DNA of 64,000 bases from JBCBAP01 sp038532435 (GTDB taxonomy: Bacteria > Pseudomonadota > Alphaproteobacteria > Rhodobacterales > Rhodobacteraceae), in NCBI GenBank assembly GCA_038532435.1, contig JBCBAP010000008.1:1-64000 (forward strand), read 5' to 3'. The translations under genes were made by a program, and so were the position numbers. The notes below the pieces were generated by a model. That model was given only the letters and a program-made list of their open reading frames with translations, did no database searches and was not told the DNA's origin. Shown here piece by piece: positions 18,579 to 26,242 of this stretch (the first letter of the stretch is position 1; each line of letters starts with the position of its first letter).

Positions 18579-18648
18579 TTCGCCTTTCTTGGAGATGAAA
18601 TCAGCCGTGTGATCACGGAGAAAAATCTTGTGATCACATTTAGATAAA
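18552..18648 (+). promoter_or_regulatory. sucC control region: three GTGATCAC palindromes and a GATAAA box
   Basis: Perfect 8-bp palindromes GTGATCAC lie at 18552-18559, 18609-18616 and 18630-18637. The last two are exactly 21 bp apart start to start (13 bp between cores), placing them on the same DNA face. The third extends to TGTGATCACA and is followed after 5 bases by GATAAA at 18643-18648, which could be the -10 region. The same layout, 21-bp spacing included, occurs upstream of sdhC. The leader to sucC is about 130 bases and can form local stems. Confidence 0.75.
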
Positions 18649-18787
18649 AACACCCCAAACCTGCGACAAGCAAGCGCGGCTTGGGTTTGATTGCACCCCT
18701 CGCCCCTTCTAAACTTGCGCGCGACGCGCAGTCCTGCGCGACGTTCCGCGGCCCCTGCCCGCCCGCGACCTGAAAGGACCGTCCTCC

Positions 18788-19981
18788 ATGAACATTCACG
18801 AATACCAGGCCAAGCAGCTTCTGAAGTCCTACGGCGCTCCGGTCTCCGACGGGCGTGCCGTGCTGAGGGCCGAAGAGGCGAAATCGGCGGCAGGCGAGCT
18901 CGACGGGCCGCTCTGGGTCGTGAAAGCACAGATCCACGCGGGCGGCCGCGGCAAGGGATCCTTCAAGGAGCCCGAGGCGGGGGAGAAGGGCGGCGTCCGG
19001 CTGACCCGCTCCGTCGAGGAGGCCGCCGAAGAGGCGCAGAAGATGCTGGGCCGCACCCTCGTGACCCACCAGACCGGGCCCGTGGGCAAGCAGGTGAACC
19101 GCATCTACATCGAGGACGGGTCGGACATCGAGCGGGAGCTTTACCTCTCGCTCCTCGTCGATCGCGCCTCTTCCCGTATCTCCTTCGTGTGCTCCACGGA
19201 GGGCGGGATGGACATCGAGGAGGTCGCGGCCTCCACGCCCGAAAAGATCCTGACCTTCTCCGTCGATCCAGCGTCGAGCCTGTCGTCCTTCCACGGCCGC
19301 CGCGTCGCCTTCGCCCTCGGGCTCGAGGGACCGCAGGTCAAACAGTGCGTCAAGCTGATCAACACGCTCTACAAGCTCTTCGTCGAGAAGGACCTTGAGA
19401 TGCTGGAGATCAACCCGCTCATCGTCACGGACAAGGGCGACCTGAAGTGCCTCGACTGCAAGATGGGCTTCGACGGCAACGCGCTCTACCGTCATCCGGA
19501 CATCATGGCGCTGCGCGACGAAACCGAGGAGGATCCGAAGGAGCTCGCCGCCTCCAAGTTCGACCTCAATTACATCGCGCTCGACGGTGAGATTGGCTGC
19601 ATGGTCAACGGCGCGGGGCTTGCCATGGCCACGATGGACATCATCAAGCTCTACGGTGCGGAGCCCGCAAACTTCCTCGATGTGGGTGGCGGGGCGACAA
19701 AGGAAAAGGTGACCGAGGCTTTCAAGATCATCACCTCCGATGAGAACGTCAAAGGCATCCTCGTGAACATCTTCGGCGGCATCATGCGCTGCGACGTCAT
19801 CGCCGAGGGCGTGGTTGCTGCGGTGAAGGAGGTCGGCCTCGCCGTGCCTCTCGTGGTCCGGCTCGAAGGCACGAACGTGGAGAAGGGCAAGGAGATCATC
19901 AACACCTCCGGCCTCGACGTGATCGCCGCCGACAACCTCGCCGACGCCGCCGAAAAGATCGTGAAAGCGGTGAAAGGGTGA
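18788..19981 (+). CDS. sucC: Succinyl-CoA synthetase beta subunit (ADP-forming)
   Basis: ATP-grasp subunit of 397 residues; with SucD it converts succinyl-CoA to succinate and makes ATP in the TCA cycle. N-terminal MNIHEYQAKQLLKSYGAPVS, the KAQIHAGGRGKG nucleotide segment, EINPLIVTDKGDL and FVNIFGG-type NIFGGIMRCDVIAEG are diagnostic. Its length equals the bacterial family. It is the first gene of a long rightward run of TCA genes and lies downstream of the tandem GTGATCAC sites. Unusually, sucD is separated from it by two unrelated genes. Confidence 0.97.
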   Translation: MNIHEYQAKQLLKSYGAPVSDGRAVLRAEEAKSAAGELDGPLWVVKAQIHAGGRGKGSFKEPEAGEKGGVRLTRSVEEAAEEAQKMLGRTLVTHQTGPVGKQVNRIYIEDGSDIERELYLSLLVDRASSRISFVCSTEGGMDIEEVAASTPEKILTFSVDPASSLSSFHGRRVAFALGLEGPQVKQCVKLINTLYKLFVEKDLEMLEINPLIVTDKGDLKCLDCKMGFDGNALYRHPDIMALRDETEEDPKELAASKFDLNYIALDGEIGCMVNGAGLAMATMDIIKLYGAEPANFLDVGGGATKEKVTEAFKIITSDENVKGILVNIFGGIMRCDVIAEGVVAAVKEVGLAVPLVVRLEGTNVEKGKEIINTSGLDVIAADNLADAAEKIVKAVKG

Positions 19982-19992
19982 GCAAGGGCCCG

Positions 19993-20069
19993 GTGCAGTC
20001 GACGAACGCTCCGGTGGAACCCTGCCCGAGCAGAGGTTCATCGGATCACATCGCCTTACGCGACTGCAC
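19993..20069 (+). repeat. Inverted repeat between sucC and the next gene
   Basis: GTGCAGTCG at 19993-20001 is the exact reverse complement of CGACTGCAC at 20061-20069, with a 59-base interval. It occupies most of the 115-bp gap after sucC and could fold into a long-loop stem that attenuates or stabilises the downstream message. No T tract follows, so simple termination is unlikely. Confidence 0.4.
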
Positions 20070-20096
20070 GCTGGCGTTCTCCTAAGGACTAAAGAG

Positions 20097-20678
20097 ATGA
20101 AAGCGTCCTCAAAACCAAGCTCTTCGCCGGATCGCCAGCCGCAACGCCTTGTGCGTTGCGGTGCTTTGGCGTGCTTGGTTTCACTCCTCGCCCTCTCCGC
20201 CTGCTCCGGCTGGGAGAGTGTGGAGGCCTACGAGACGCTCGAGGTCGACGATCCGGTGCGGGAGTTTTACCGGGTGTGCGTTCGTCCGCAGGATCTGGAG
20301 CGCTCCTACTCGCTCGCGACAGAGGGGCGGTTTGAGACGCCGGAAATCACCGTAGTCAACGAAGGTGCATCGTCCGTCACTTATGTGAGCACGGAGACAC
20401 CCCCGGCGATCCTGAGGTTCGAACGGAGCGTCGGCGGTGTTGGCCCTGTCCGCTCCTGCGGCGCGCTCGCTTTCGACGAGACGCCGGAGGATCTGGCGGA
20501 GCGGTCTACGATCACTCAGGACGGGTGGGAGACCACGACGAGTCTGGGCCTCAGCCCGATTTTCGGCGGGCGCACGATCACGACCACGCGGGACAACATG
20601 GTCATCGAGATCGGGCGGGCGGACGATCCGTTCCTCCCCGGCTTCTTCACCGCGATGATCGCGACGAAGGCGGGCTGA
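20097..20678 (+). CDS. Putative lipoprotein
   Basis: Protein of 193 residues with a basic N terminus, a hydrophobic stretch and a lipobox LSAC at about residue 37, so a lipid-anchored envelope protein is likely. The signal region is long and starts with a Ser/Pro-rich segment; a later start cannot be excluded. The mature part is acidic and beta-rich with two cysteines (VCVRPQD, RSCGAL) that could pair. No family recognised. It sits between sucC and sucD and ends three bases before the sulfotransferase gene, so it is probably in the same message. Confidence 0.7.
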   Translation: MKASSKPSSSPDRQPQRLVRCGALACLVSLLALSACSGWESVEAYETLEVDDPVREFYRVCVRPQDLERSYSLATEGRFETPEITVVNEGASSVTYVSTETPPAILRFERSVGGVGPVRSCGALAFDETPEDLAERSTITQDGWETTTSLGLSPIFGGRTITTTRDNMVIEIGRADDPFLPGFFTAMIATKAG

Positions 20679-20681
20679 GCG

Positions 20682-21365
20682 ATGATCATCTCCCACGCCT
20701 ACAAGTTCATTTATCTTCGGACAGAAAAGACAGCCTCGTCTTCGCTGACCGATGCGTTGACGGCCGTGATGGCCGACGCCGATGAGCGGCCGTCGATGAA
20801 CCGGCCCAAATGGGCGAAGTATTCCCCGATCCACCACGGCGCGCTCAAGCGGCAGCTTCCGGATCTTTTCGGCCTGCACACCCATGCGACGGCCGCGCAG
20901 GCCCGGCGGGTGATCGGGGCAAAGACCTTTGACAGCTACCTCAAGTTCGCGGTGGAGCGGAACCCGTGGGACCGGCAGGTGAGCCTCTACCATCATCGCT
21001 CCCACAAGACGAAGCGCACGCCGGATTTCGACCGGGACATGCGCAGCGTCTGGTATCGCAATACCGAATACACCCGGCTCAACAACTGGTCGATCTACGC
21101 CATCGGGCGGGAGGTCGTGGCCGACGTCGTGCTGCGCTACGAAACACTCGACGCGGACATTGCCGCGCTCTGGACACGGCTGGGCCTGCCGGGCGCGCCG
21201 GCGCTTGGCCGGGCACGGTCCTACGTCCCGGACCGCCAGCATTACGCGACCTATTACTCAGACACCACGCGCGACCTGGTCGGACGCTGGTATTCCCGCG
21301 AAATCGACGCCCTGGGGTATCGGTTCGAACAACCCGAAAACCCCACGGCAGCCGCCGTCAATTAG
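20682..21365 (+). CDS. Sulfotransferase family 2 protein
   Basis: PAPS-dependent sulfotransferase-like protein of 227 residues. The 5'-phosphosulfate-binding region is FIYLRTEKTASSSL at the N terminus and the 3'-phosphate-binding motif is FAVERNPWDRQVSLY near residue 92 (RNPxxRxxS). Such enzymes transfer sulfate to carbohydrates or other small hydroxyl acceptors. It is wedged between sucC and sucD, three bases after the lipoprotein gene and 17 bases before sucD, so it should be expressed with the TCA enzymes. The acceptor is unknown; an envelope glycan is the natural guess. Confidence 0.82.
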   Translation: MIISHAYKFIYLRTEKTASSSLTDALTAVMADADERPSMNRPKWAKYSPIHHGALKRQLPDLFGLHTHATAAQARRVIGAKTFDSYLKFAVERNPWDRQVSLYHHRSHKTKRTPDFDRDMRSVWYRNTEYTRLNNWSIYAIGREVVADVVLRYETLDADIAALWTRLGLPGAPALGRARSYVPDRQHYATYYSDTTRDLVGRWYSREIDALGYRFEQPENPTAAAVN

Positions 21366-21382
21366 TAAGGAGTGCGCAGGAC

Positions 21383-22264
21383 ATGGCCGTTCTCGTCGAC
21401 GAAAACACCCGGGTGATCTGTCAGGGCCTCACCGGCTCCCAGGGCACCTTCCATTCCGAGCAGGCCATCGCCTACGGCACGAAGATGTGCGGCGGGGTCA
21501 CGCCGGGCAAGGGCGGCACGACCCATATCGGACTGCCGGTGTTCGACACGGTGGCAGAGGCGGTCGAGGCGACATCCGCGAACGCCAGCGCAATCTACGT
21601 CCCGCCTTCCTTCGCCGCCGATGCGATCCTCGAGGCGATCGATGCGGAGATCGAGCTCATCGTCTGCATCACGGAAGGCATCCCGGTGCTCGACATGATG
21701 AAGGTGAAGCGCGCGCTTGAGGGGTCCGCCTCCACCCTGATCGGGCCAAACTGCCCGGGCGTCATCACGCCGGATGCGTGCAAGATCGGCATCATGCCGG
21801 GCCACATCCACAAGCGCGGCTCTGTCGGCGTCGTCTCCCGCTCCGGCACGCTGACCTACGAGGCCGTGGGCCAGACCACGGCGGCAGGTCTTGGCCAGTC
21901 CACCTGCATCGGCATCGGCGGCGACCCGATCAAGGGCATGGAGCATATCGATGCGCTGGAACTCTTGCTCGGCGATCCTGAGACCGAGAGCATCATCATG
22001 ATCGGCGAGATCGGCGGCTCCGCGGAAGAAGACGCAGCCCAATTCATCAAGGATGAGGCGAAGAAGGGCCGCGCCAAGCCCATCGCAGGCTTCATCGCGG
22101 GCCGCACGGCCCCTCCTGGCCGCCGCATGGGCCATGCGGGCGCGATCATCGCCGGCGGCAAGGGCGGTGCGGAGGACAAGATCGAGGCCATGAAGTCCGC
22201 GGGCTTCGTCGTGGCGGACAGCCCCGCTGGCCTCGGCGACGCGGTCCTGAAGGCCATCGGCTGA
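21383..22264 (+). CDS. sucD: Succinyl-CoA synthetase alpha subunit
   Basis: Subunit of 293 residues carrying the CoA site and the phosphorylated histidine. Signatures: MAVLVDENTRVICQGLTGSQ at the N terminus, IGPNCPGVITP, and the active-site histidine in MGHAGAIIAGGKGG near residue 250. A long upstream extension is open, but ATG 21383 with AAGGAG 13 bases upstream matches the family start exactly. Partner of sucC despite the two intervening genes. Confidence 0.97.
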   Translation: MAVLVDENTRVICQGLTGSQGTFHSEQAIAYGTKMCGGVTPGKGGTTHIGLPVFDTVAEAVEATSANASAIYVPPSFAADAILEAIDAEIELIVCITEGIPVLDMMKVKRALEGSASTLIGPNCPGVITPDACKIGIMPGHIHKRGSVGVVSRSGTLTYEAVGQTTAAGLGQSTCIGIGGDPIKGMEHIDALELLLGDPETESIIMIGEIGGSAEEDAAQFIKDEAKKGRAKPIAGFIAGRTAPPGRRMGHAGAIIAGGKGGAEDKIEAMKSAGFVVADSPAGLGDAVLKAIG

Positions 22265-22368
22265 AACGCCCGACGCATCGTGTGGCGGCTCCGGTCGGGC
22301 CGCCGGAGGAATTGATTTGCGACGCCCATCCACGCCGGGCGAAATGGTGCAAACGAAAGGAGACGACC

Positions 22369-22623
22369 ATGAAATGGATGATCCTCGGGCTTGCAACCGT
22401 GACCCTGACCGCCTGCGCCACTGCGGATGACCTCGTATTCGGGGAGGGGGAGACGGTGACCTACACCTTCCCCCCCGGCACCACCAACGAGATCATCGCG
22501 GCGAACCTAACGCGGCTCTGTGAAACGCCGGTGCCGCCATCGGAGGTCCCCTCGCCCCAGCCTTCCGCGACAGCGGGGATGCTTGAGGTGACATATGACT
22601 GCCCGACGGGCTTCATCGACTGA
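22369..22623 (+). CDS. Small putative lipoprotein
   Basis: Protein of 84 residues: signal peptide MKWMILGLATVTLTAC with a lipobox TAC at residue 16, then an acidic mature part with two further cysteines (RLCETP, YDCPTG) that may form a disulfide. AAAGGAG lies 9 bases before ATG 22369, which is preferred over the open upstream extension to 22282. No family recognised. Lies between sucD and the DUF805 gene in the TCA run. Confidence 0.7.
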   Translation: MKWMILGLATVTLTACATADDLVFGEGETVTYTFPPGTTNEIIAANLTRLCETPVPPSEVPSPQPSATAGMLEVTYDCPTGFID

Positions 22624-22643
22624 CAGACAGAGATCAGGACAAA

Positions 22644-22706
22644 ATGAGCGCATCCTCCCAAAGCCAACAAGGTGACGCGGTTCTCCGCCGGGCGGGGGAG
22701 GCATGA
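22644..22706 (+). CDS. Possible 20-codon leader ORF before the DUF805 gene
   Basis: ATG 22644, preceded by AGGAC, encodes MSASSQSQQGDAVLRRAGEA and its TGA overlaps the DUF805 ATG as ATGA. It may be a translational coupler for the downstream gene or a chance frame. The amino-acid sequence is unremarkable and no family is known. Confidence 0.25.
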   Translation: MSASSQSQQGDAVLRRAGEA

Positions 22707-23284
22707 TCGCCGCGGTCAAGGCATGCTTCGCGAAATACGCGACCTTCTCCAGCCGGTCCATGCGGGCGGAGTTCTGGTACTTCTTCCTGTTCCTGATCCT
22801 GGTGGAGATCGTGCTGACAGTCCTGAACAGCGCGCTCCTCGGTCCCTCGATCTATGAGACTACCCGGACCGTACAGGAGGCCGACGGATCCTTGCGGACC
22901 GAGACCTTCACCCAAGTGGACTATACCAGCGGCTGGTTGGGTTTCGCCTTCAGCCTCGCCACCTTTGTCCCGGCACTCGCGATGAGCTGGCGCAGGTTGC
23001 ACGATGTGAACCGCCCGGGGTGGTGGAACCTTGCTCCGTTCGTTTTCCTCCTGATCGCGTCCGCTCTTGTGTTCCAGAGCATGCTTCCGTTCTTCACCGC
23101 TGCATCCGATGGCGCGAGCGCGGATCGCCTCACCACGCTTGCGGAAGGAGGCTTTAACGCCTTCTCCTTTATCCCGTTTGCGCTCGCCCTCATCTCAATC
23201 GTCGTCCTGCTCGTCTGGTTCGCGAGCCCCGGCACGGACGGCCCCAACCGCTTCGGCTCCGATCCCAGAGAGGCTCTGCCATGA
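22703..23284 (+). CDS. DUF805 family membrane protein
   Basis: Inner-membrane protein of 193 residues with about four membrane segments. The DUF805 hallmarks are present: an N-terminal FSSRSMRAEFWYFFLF aromatic segment, SWRRLHDVNRPGWW in the middle, and a C-terminal PGTDGPNRFGSDP. The family (YhaH/YhaI-like) is common but its function is unknown. The stop overlaps the sucA start by four bases (ATGA), so sucA translation may be coupled to it. Its insertion inside the suc operon is unusual for enzyme genes but frequent for this kind of small membrane protein. Confidence 0.88.
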   Translation: MIAAVKACFAKYATFSSRSMRAEFWYFFLFLILVEIVLTVLNSALLGPSIYETTRTVQEADGSLRTETFTQVDYTSGWLGFAFSLATFVPALAMSWRRLHDVNRPGWWNLAPFVFLLIASALVFQSMLPFFTAASDGASADRLTTLAEGGFNAFSFIPFALALISIVVLLVWFASPGTDGPNRFGSDPREALP

Positions 23285-26238
23285 CCGAACAAAGTTCGAA
23301 CGACCAGTTCCACAACTCGTCCTTCCTGCAGGGGCACAATGCGGAGTATGTCGAACGCCTGCACGCCTCCTACGCCAAGGATCCGACATCGGTTGATGAA
23401 AGTTGGCAGGCTTATTTCCGCAGCCTCGGCGACACGGATACGGAGGCGAGCAAAGCTGCCGAAGGTCCGTCATGGGCGCGGGCCGACTGGCCGCCCGTGC
23501 CAAAGGGCGATCTGACCGCCGCGCTGACCGGGGAGTGGGACGAGGCAAGCCCCGAGGAGATCGGCAAGAAGGTTGCGAAGAAGGCGAAGGAGGTCGGCGT
23601 CTCCCTCACCGATGCGCAGCTCAAGCAGGCAGTGACCGATGCAGTGCGCGCCTTGATGCTCATCCGTGCCTACCGGATCCGCGGTCACCTCGCCGCAGAC
23701 CTCGATCCGCTGAACCTCAAGGAGCCGGAGGAGCATCCGGAGCTTGACCCCAAGAATTACGGGTTCACGGAGGCGGACCTCGACCGGCCGATCTACCTCG
23801 ACAACGTCCTGGGGCTGGAGACCGCGAACCTGCGGCAGATCCTCGAGATCGTGAAGCGGACCTACTGCGGCACCTTCGCGCTTCAGTACATGCACATCTC
23901 CAACCCGGCGGAGGCCGCCTGGCTTAAGGAGCGGATCGAGGGCTTCGGCAAAGAGATCGCGTTCACCCGCGAAGGCCGCCGCGCCATCCTGCGCAAGCTG
24001 GTGGAGGCCGAGGGTTTCGAGAAGTTCCTCCATGTGAAGTACATGGGCACCAAACGCTTCGGCCTCGACGGGGGTGAGGCGCTGATCCCGGCCATGGAAC
24101 AGATCATCAAGCGCGGCGGCGCGCTCGGCGTGCAGGACATCGTGATCGGCATGCCCCACCGGGGCCGCCTGAGCGTGCTCGCCAACGTGATGGCCAAGCC
24201 CTACCGCGCGATTTTCAACGAGTTCCAGGGTGGCAGCTACAAACCCGATGATGTCGAAGGTTCCGGCGACGTGAAGTACCATCTCGGCGCGTCCTCAGAC
24301 CGGGAATTCGATGGCAACACGGTGCACCTGTCGCTCACCGCGAACCCCTCCCACCTGGAGGCGGTAAACCCGGTGGTGCTGGGCAAGGTGCGGGCAAAGC
24401 AGGAACAGGTCGGGGACAGCGACCGCACCGGCGTGATGCCGATCCTTCTACATGGCGACGCGGCCTTCGCGGGTCAGGGCGTCGTGGCCGAATGTTTCGG
24501 CCTATCGGGCCTGAAAGGTCACCGCACCGGCGGCACGATCCACATCGTGGTGAACAACCAGATCGGCTTCACCACCAGCCCGCACAACTCTCGCTCGTCC
24601 CCCTACCCCACGGACATTTCGCTTATGGTGGAGGCTCCGATCTTCCACGTGAACGGTGACGATCCGGAGGCGGTGGTCCACGCGGCGAAGGTGGCGACGG
24701 AGTTCCGGCAGAAGTTCGGCAAGGACGTGGTCATCGACATGTTCTGCTACCGCCGCTTCGGCCACAACGAGGGCGACGAGCCCATGTTCACTCAGCCCCT
24801 GATGTACTCCACGATCAAGGGTCACAAGACCACGCTGCAGCTCTATACCGAGCGGCTGGTGAAGGACGGGCTGATCCCCGAAGGCGAGATCGAGGACGAA
24901 AAGGCCGCCTTCCAGGCCCATCTCAACGAAGAATTCGAGCGCGGCAAGGCGTTCCGCCCTAACAAGGCGGACTGGCTCGACGGCCGCTGGTCGGGCCTCG
25001 GCAAGCAGGATGGCAGCTACCAACGCGGCCAGACCGCGGTGAAGATGGACGCGCTCAAGACCGTCGGCACCGCCCTCACCCGCCTGCCCGAGGGTTACAA
25101 ACCCCACAAGACCGTCGCGCGCCTTCTGGAGACCAAGGCGAAGATGATCGAAACCGGGGAGGGTTTGGACTGGGCGACGGCCGAGGCGCTCGCCTTCGGC
25201 ACCCTGATGCTCGAAGGGTTCCCGATCCGCCTCGCAGGTCAGGATTCCACCCGCGGCACCTTCTCCCAGCGCCACTCCGGGATCATCGATCAGGAGACGG
25301 AGGAACGCTACCTGCCGCTCAACCACATCAAGCCCGGTCAGGCGAGCTATGAGGTCGTCGACTCCATGCTCTCCGAGTATGCGGTGCTGGGCTTCGAGTA
25401 CGGCTACAGCCTCGCGGAGCCAAATGCGCTTACCCTGTGGGAGGCACAGTTCGGTGACTTCGCCAACGGCGCGCAGATCATGATCGACCAGTTCATCTCC
25501 TCAGGCGAGGCGAAATGGCTCCGCATGAGCGGTCTGGTGATGCTGCTGCCCCACGGCTACGAGGGCCAGGGGCCTGAGCATTCCTCCGCCCGGCTCGAGC
25601 GGTTCCTGCAGATGAGTGCGGGTGACAACTGGATCGTGGCGAACTGCACGACCCCGGCGAACTACTTCCATATCCTGCGCCGGCAGATCCATCGCAGCTT
25701 CCGAAAACCGCTGGTGCTGATGACGCCCAAGTCGCTGCTGCGGCACAAGCTTGCGGTCTCCAAGCTCGATGAAATGGCGGAGGGTTCGTCGTTCCACCGG
25801 GTGCTGTGGGACGATGCGGAACTCGGCAACTCCACGGCAGAGCTTGTCGCGGATGAGAAGATCAAGCGTGTCGTCATGTGTTCAGGCAAGGTCTATTACG
25901 ACCTGCTGGCGGAGCGCGACGCGCGCGGGCTCGACGATGTCTACCTTCTTCGGCTGGAGCAATTCTATCCGTTCCCGGCCCAGTCGCTGCTCAAGGAGCT
26001 TGCCCGGTTCAAGGACGCGCAGGTCGTCTGGTGCCAGGAAGAGCCCAAGAACCAGGGCGCGTGGTTCTTCGTCGAACCGAACATCGAATGGGTGCTGACG
26101 CGCCTCGATGCCAAGCACAAGAGGCCCGCCTATGCGGGCCGGGCGGCGGCGGCCTCCCCGGCCACCGGCCTCGCCTCCCAACACAAACGCGAGCAGGAAG
26201 CGCTCGTAAACGATGCGCTCACCGTGGAAGGAAACTGA
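23281..26238 (+). CDS. sucA: 2-oxoglutarate dehydrogenase E1 component
   Basis: Thiamine-diphosphate enzyme of 985 residues that decarboxylates 2-oxoglutarate and loads the succinyl group onto the E2 lipoyl arm. The N-terminal E2-binding segment (FLQGHNAEYVERLHASYAKD) is followed by the core with IGMPHRGRLSVLANV, HGDAAFAGQGVVAE (thiamine-diphosphate/Mg site), NNQIGFTTSP and CYRRFGHNEGDEP, and by the C-terminal transketolase-like part with RGTFSQRHSGIID and LPHGYEGQGPEHSSARLER. Length matches bacterial OGDH E1. It is followed four bases later by sucB. Confidence 0.98.
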   Translation: MTEQSSNDQFHNSSFLQGHNAEYVERLHASYAKDPTSVDESWQAYFRSLGDTDTEASKAAEGPSWARADWPPVPKGDLTAALTGEWDEASPEEIGKKVAKKAKEVGVSLTDAQLKQAVTDAVRALMLIRAYRIRGHLAADLDPLNLKEPEEHPELDPKNYGFTEADLDRPIYLDNVLGLETANLRQILEIVKRTYCGTFALQYMHISNPAEAAWLKERIEGFGKEIAFTREGRRAILRKLVEAEGFEKFLHVKYMGTKRFGLDGGEALIPAMEQIIKRGGALGVQDIVIGMPHRGRLSVLANVMAKPYRAIFNEFQGGSYKPDDVEGSGDVKYHLGASSDREFDGNTVHLSLTANPSHLEAVNPVVLGKVRAKQEQVGDSDRTGVMPILLHGDAAFAGQGVVAECFGLSGLKGHRTGGTIHIVVNNQIGFTTSPHNSRSSPYPTDISLMVEAPIFHVNGDDPEAVVHAAKVATEFRQKFGKDVVIDMFCYRRFGHNEGDEPMFTQPLMYSTIKGHKTTLQLYTERLVKDGLIPEGEIEDEKAAFQAHLNEEFERGKAFRPNKADWLDGRWSGLGKQDGSYQRGQTAVKMDALKTVGTALTRLPEGYKPHKTVARLLETKAKMIETGEGLDWATAEALAFGTLMLEGFPIRLAGQDSTRGTFSQRHSGIIDQETEERYLPLNHIKPGQASYEVVDSMLSEYAVLGFEYGYSLAEPNALTLWEAQFGDFANGAQIMIDQFISSGEAKWLRMSGLVMLLPHGYEGQGPEHSSARLERFLQMSAGDNWIVANCTTPANYFHILRRQIHRSFRKPLVLMTPKSLLRHKLAVSKLDEMAEGSSFHRVLWDDAELGNSTAELVADEKIKRVVMCSGKVYYDLLAERDARGLDDVYLLRLEQFYPFPAQSLLKELARFKDAQVVWCQEEPKNQGAWFFVEPNIEWVLTRLDAKHKRPAYAGRAAAASPATGLASQHKREQEALVNDALTVEGN

Positions 26239-26242
26239 GATC

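Noticed and set aside
18675..18686. 12-bp match CGCGGCTTGGGT between the sucC leader and the mcl2 upstream region (54195-54206)
   Set aside because: A single 12-mer shared by two regions is within chance expectation for a 64-kb GC-rich window, and the surroundings do not align.
18488..20041. 517-aa minus-strand frame opposite sucC
   Set aside because: Antisense shadow of sucC and its leader; no domain, Arg/Gly/His-rich composition.
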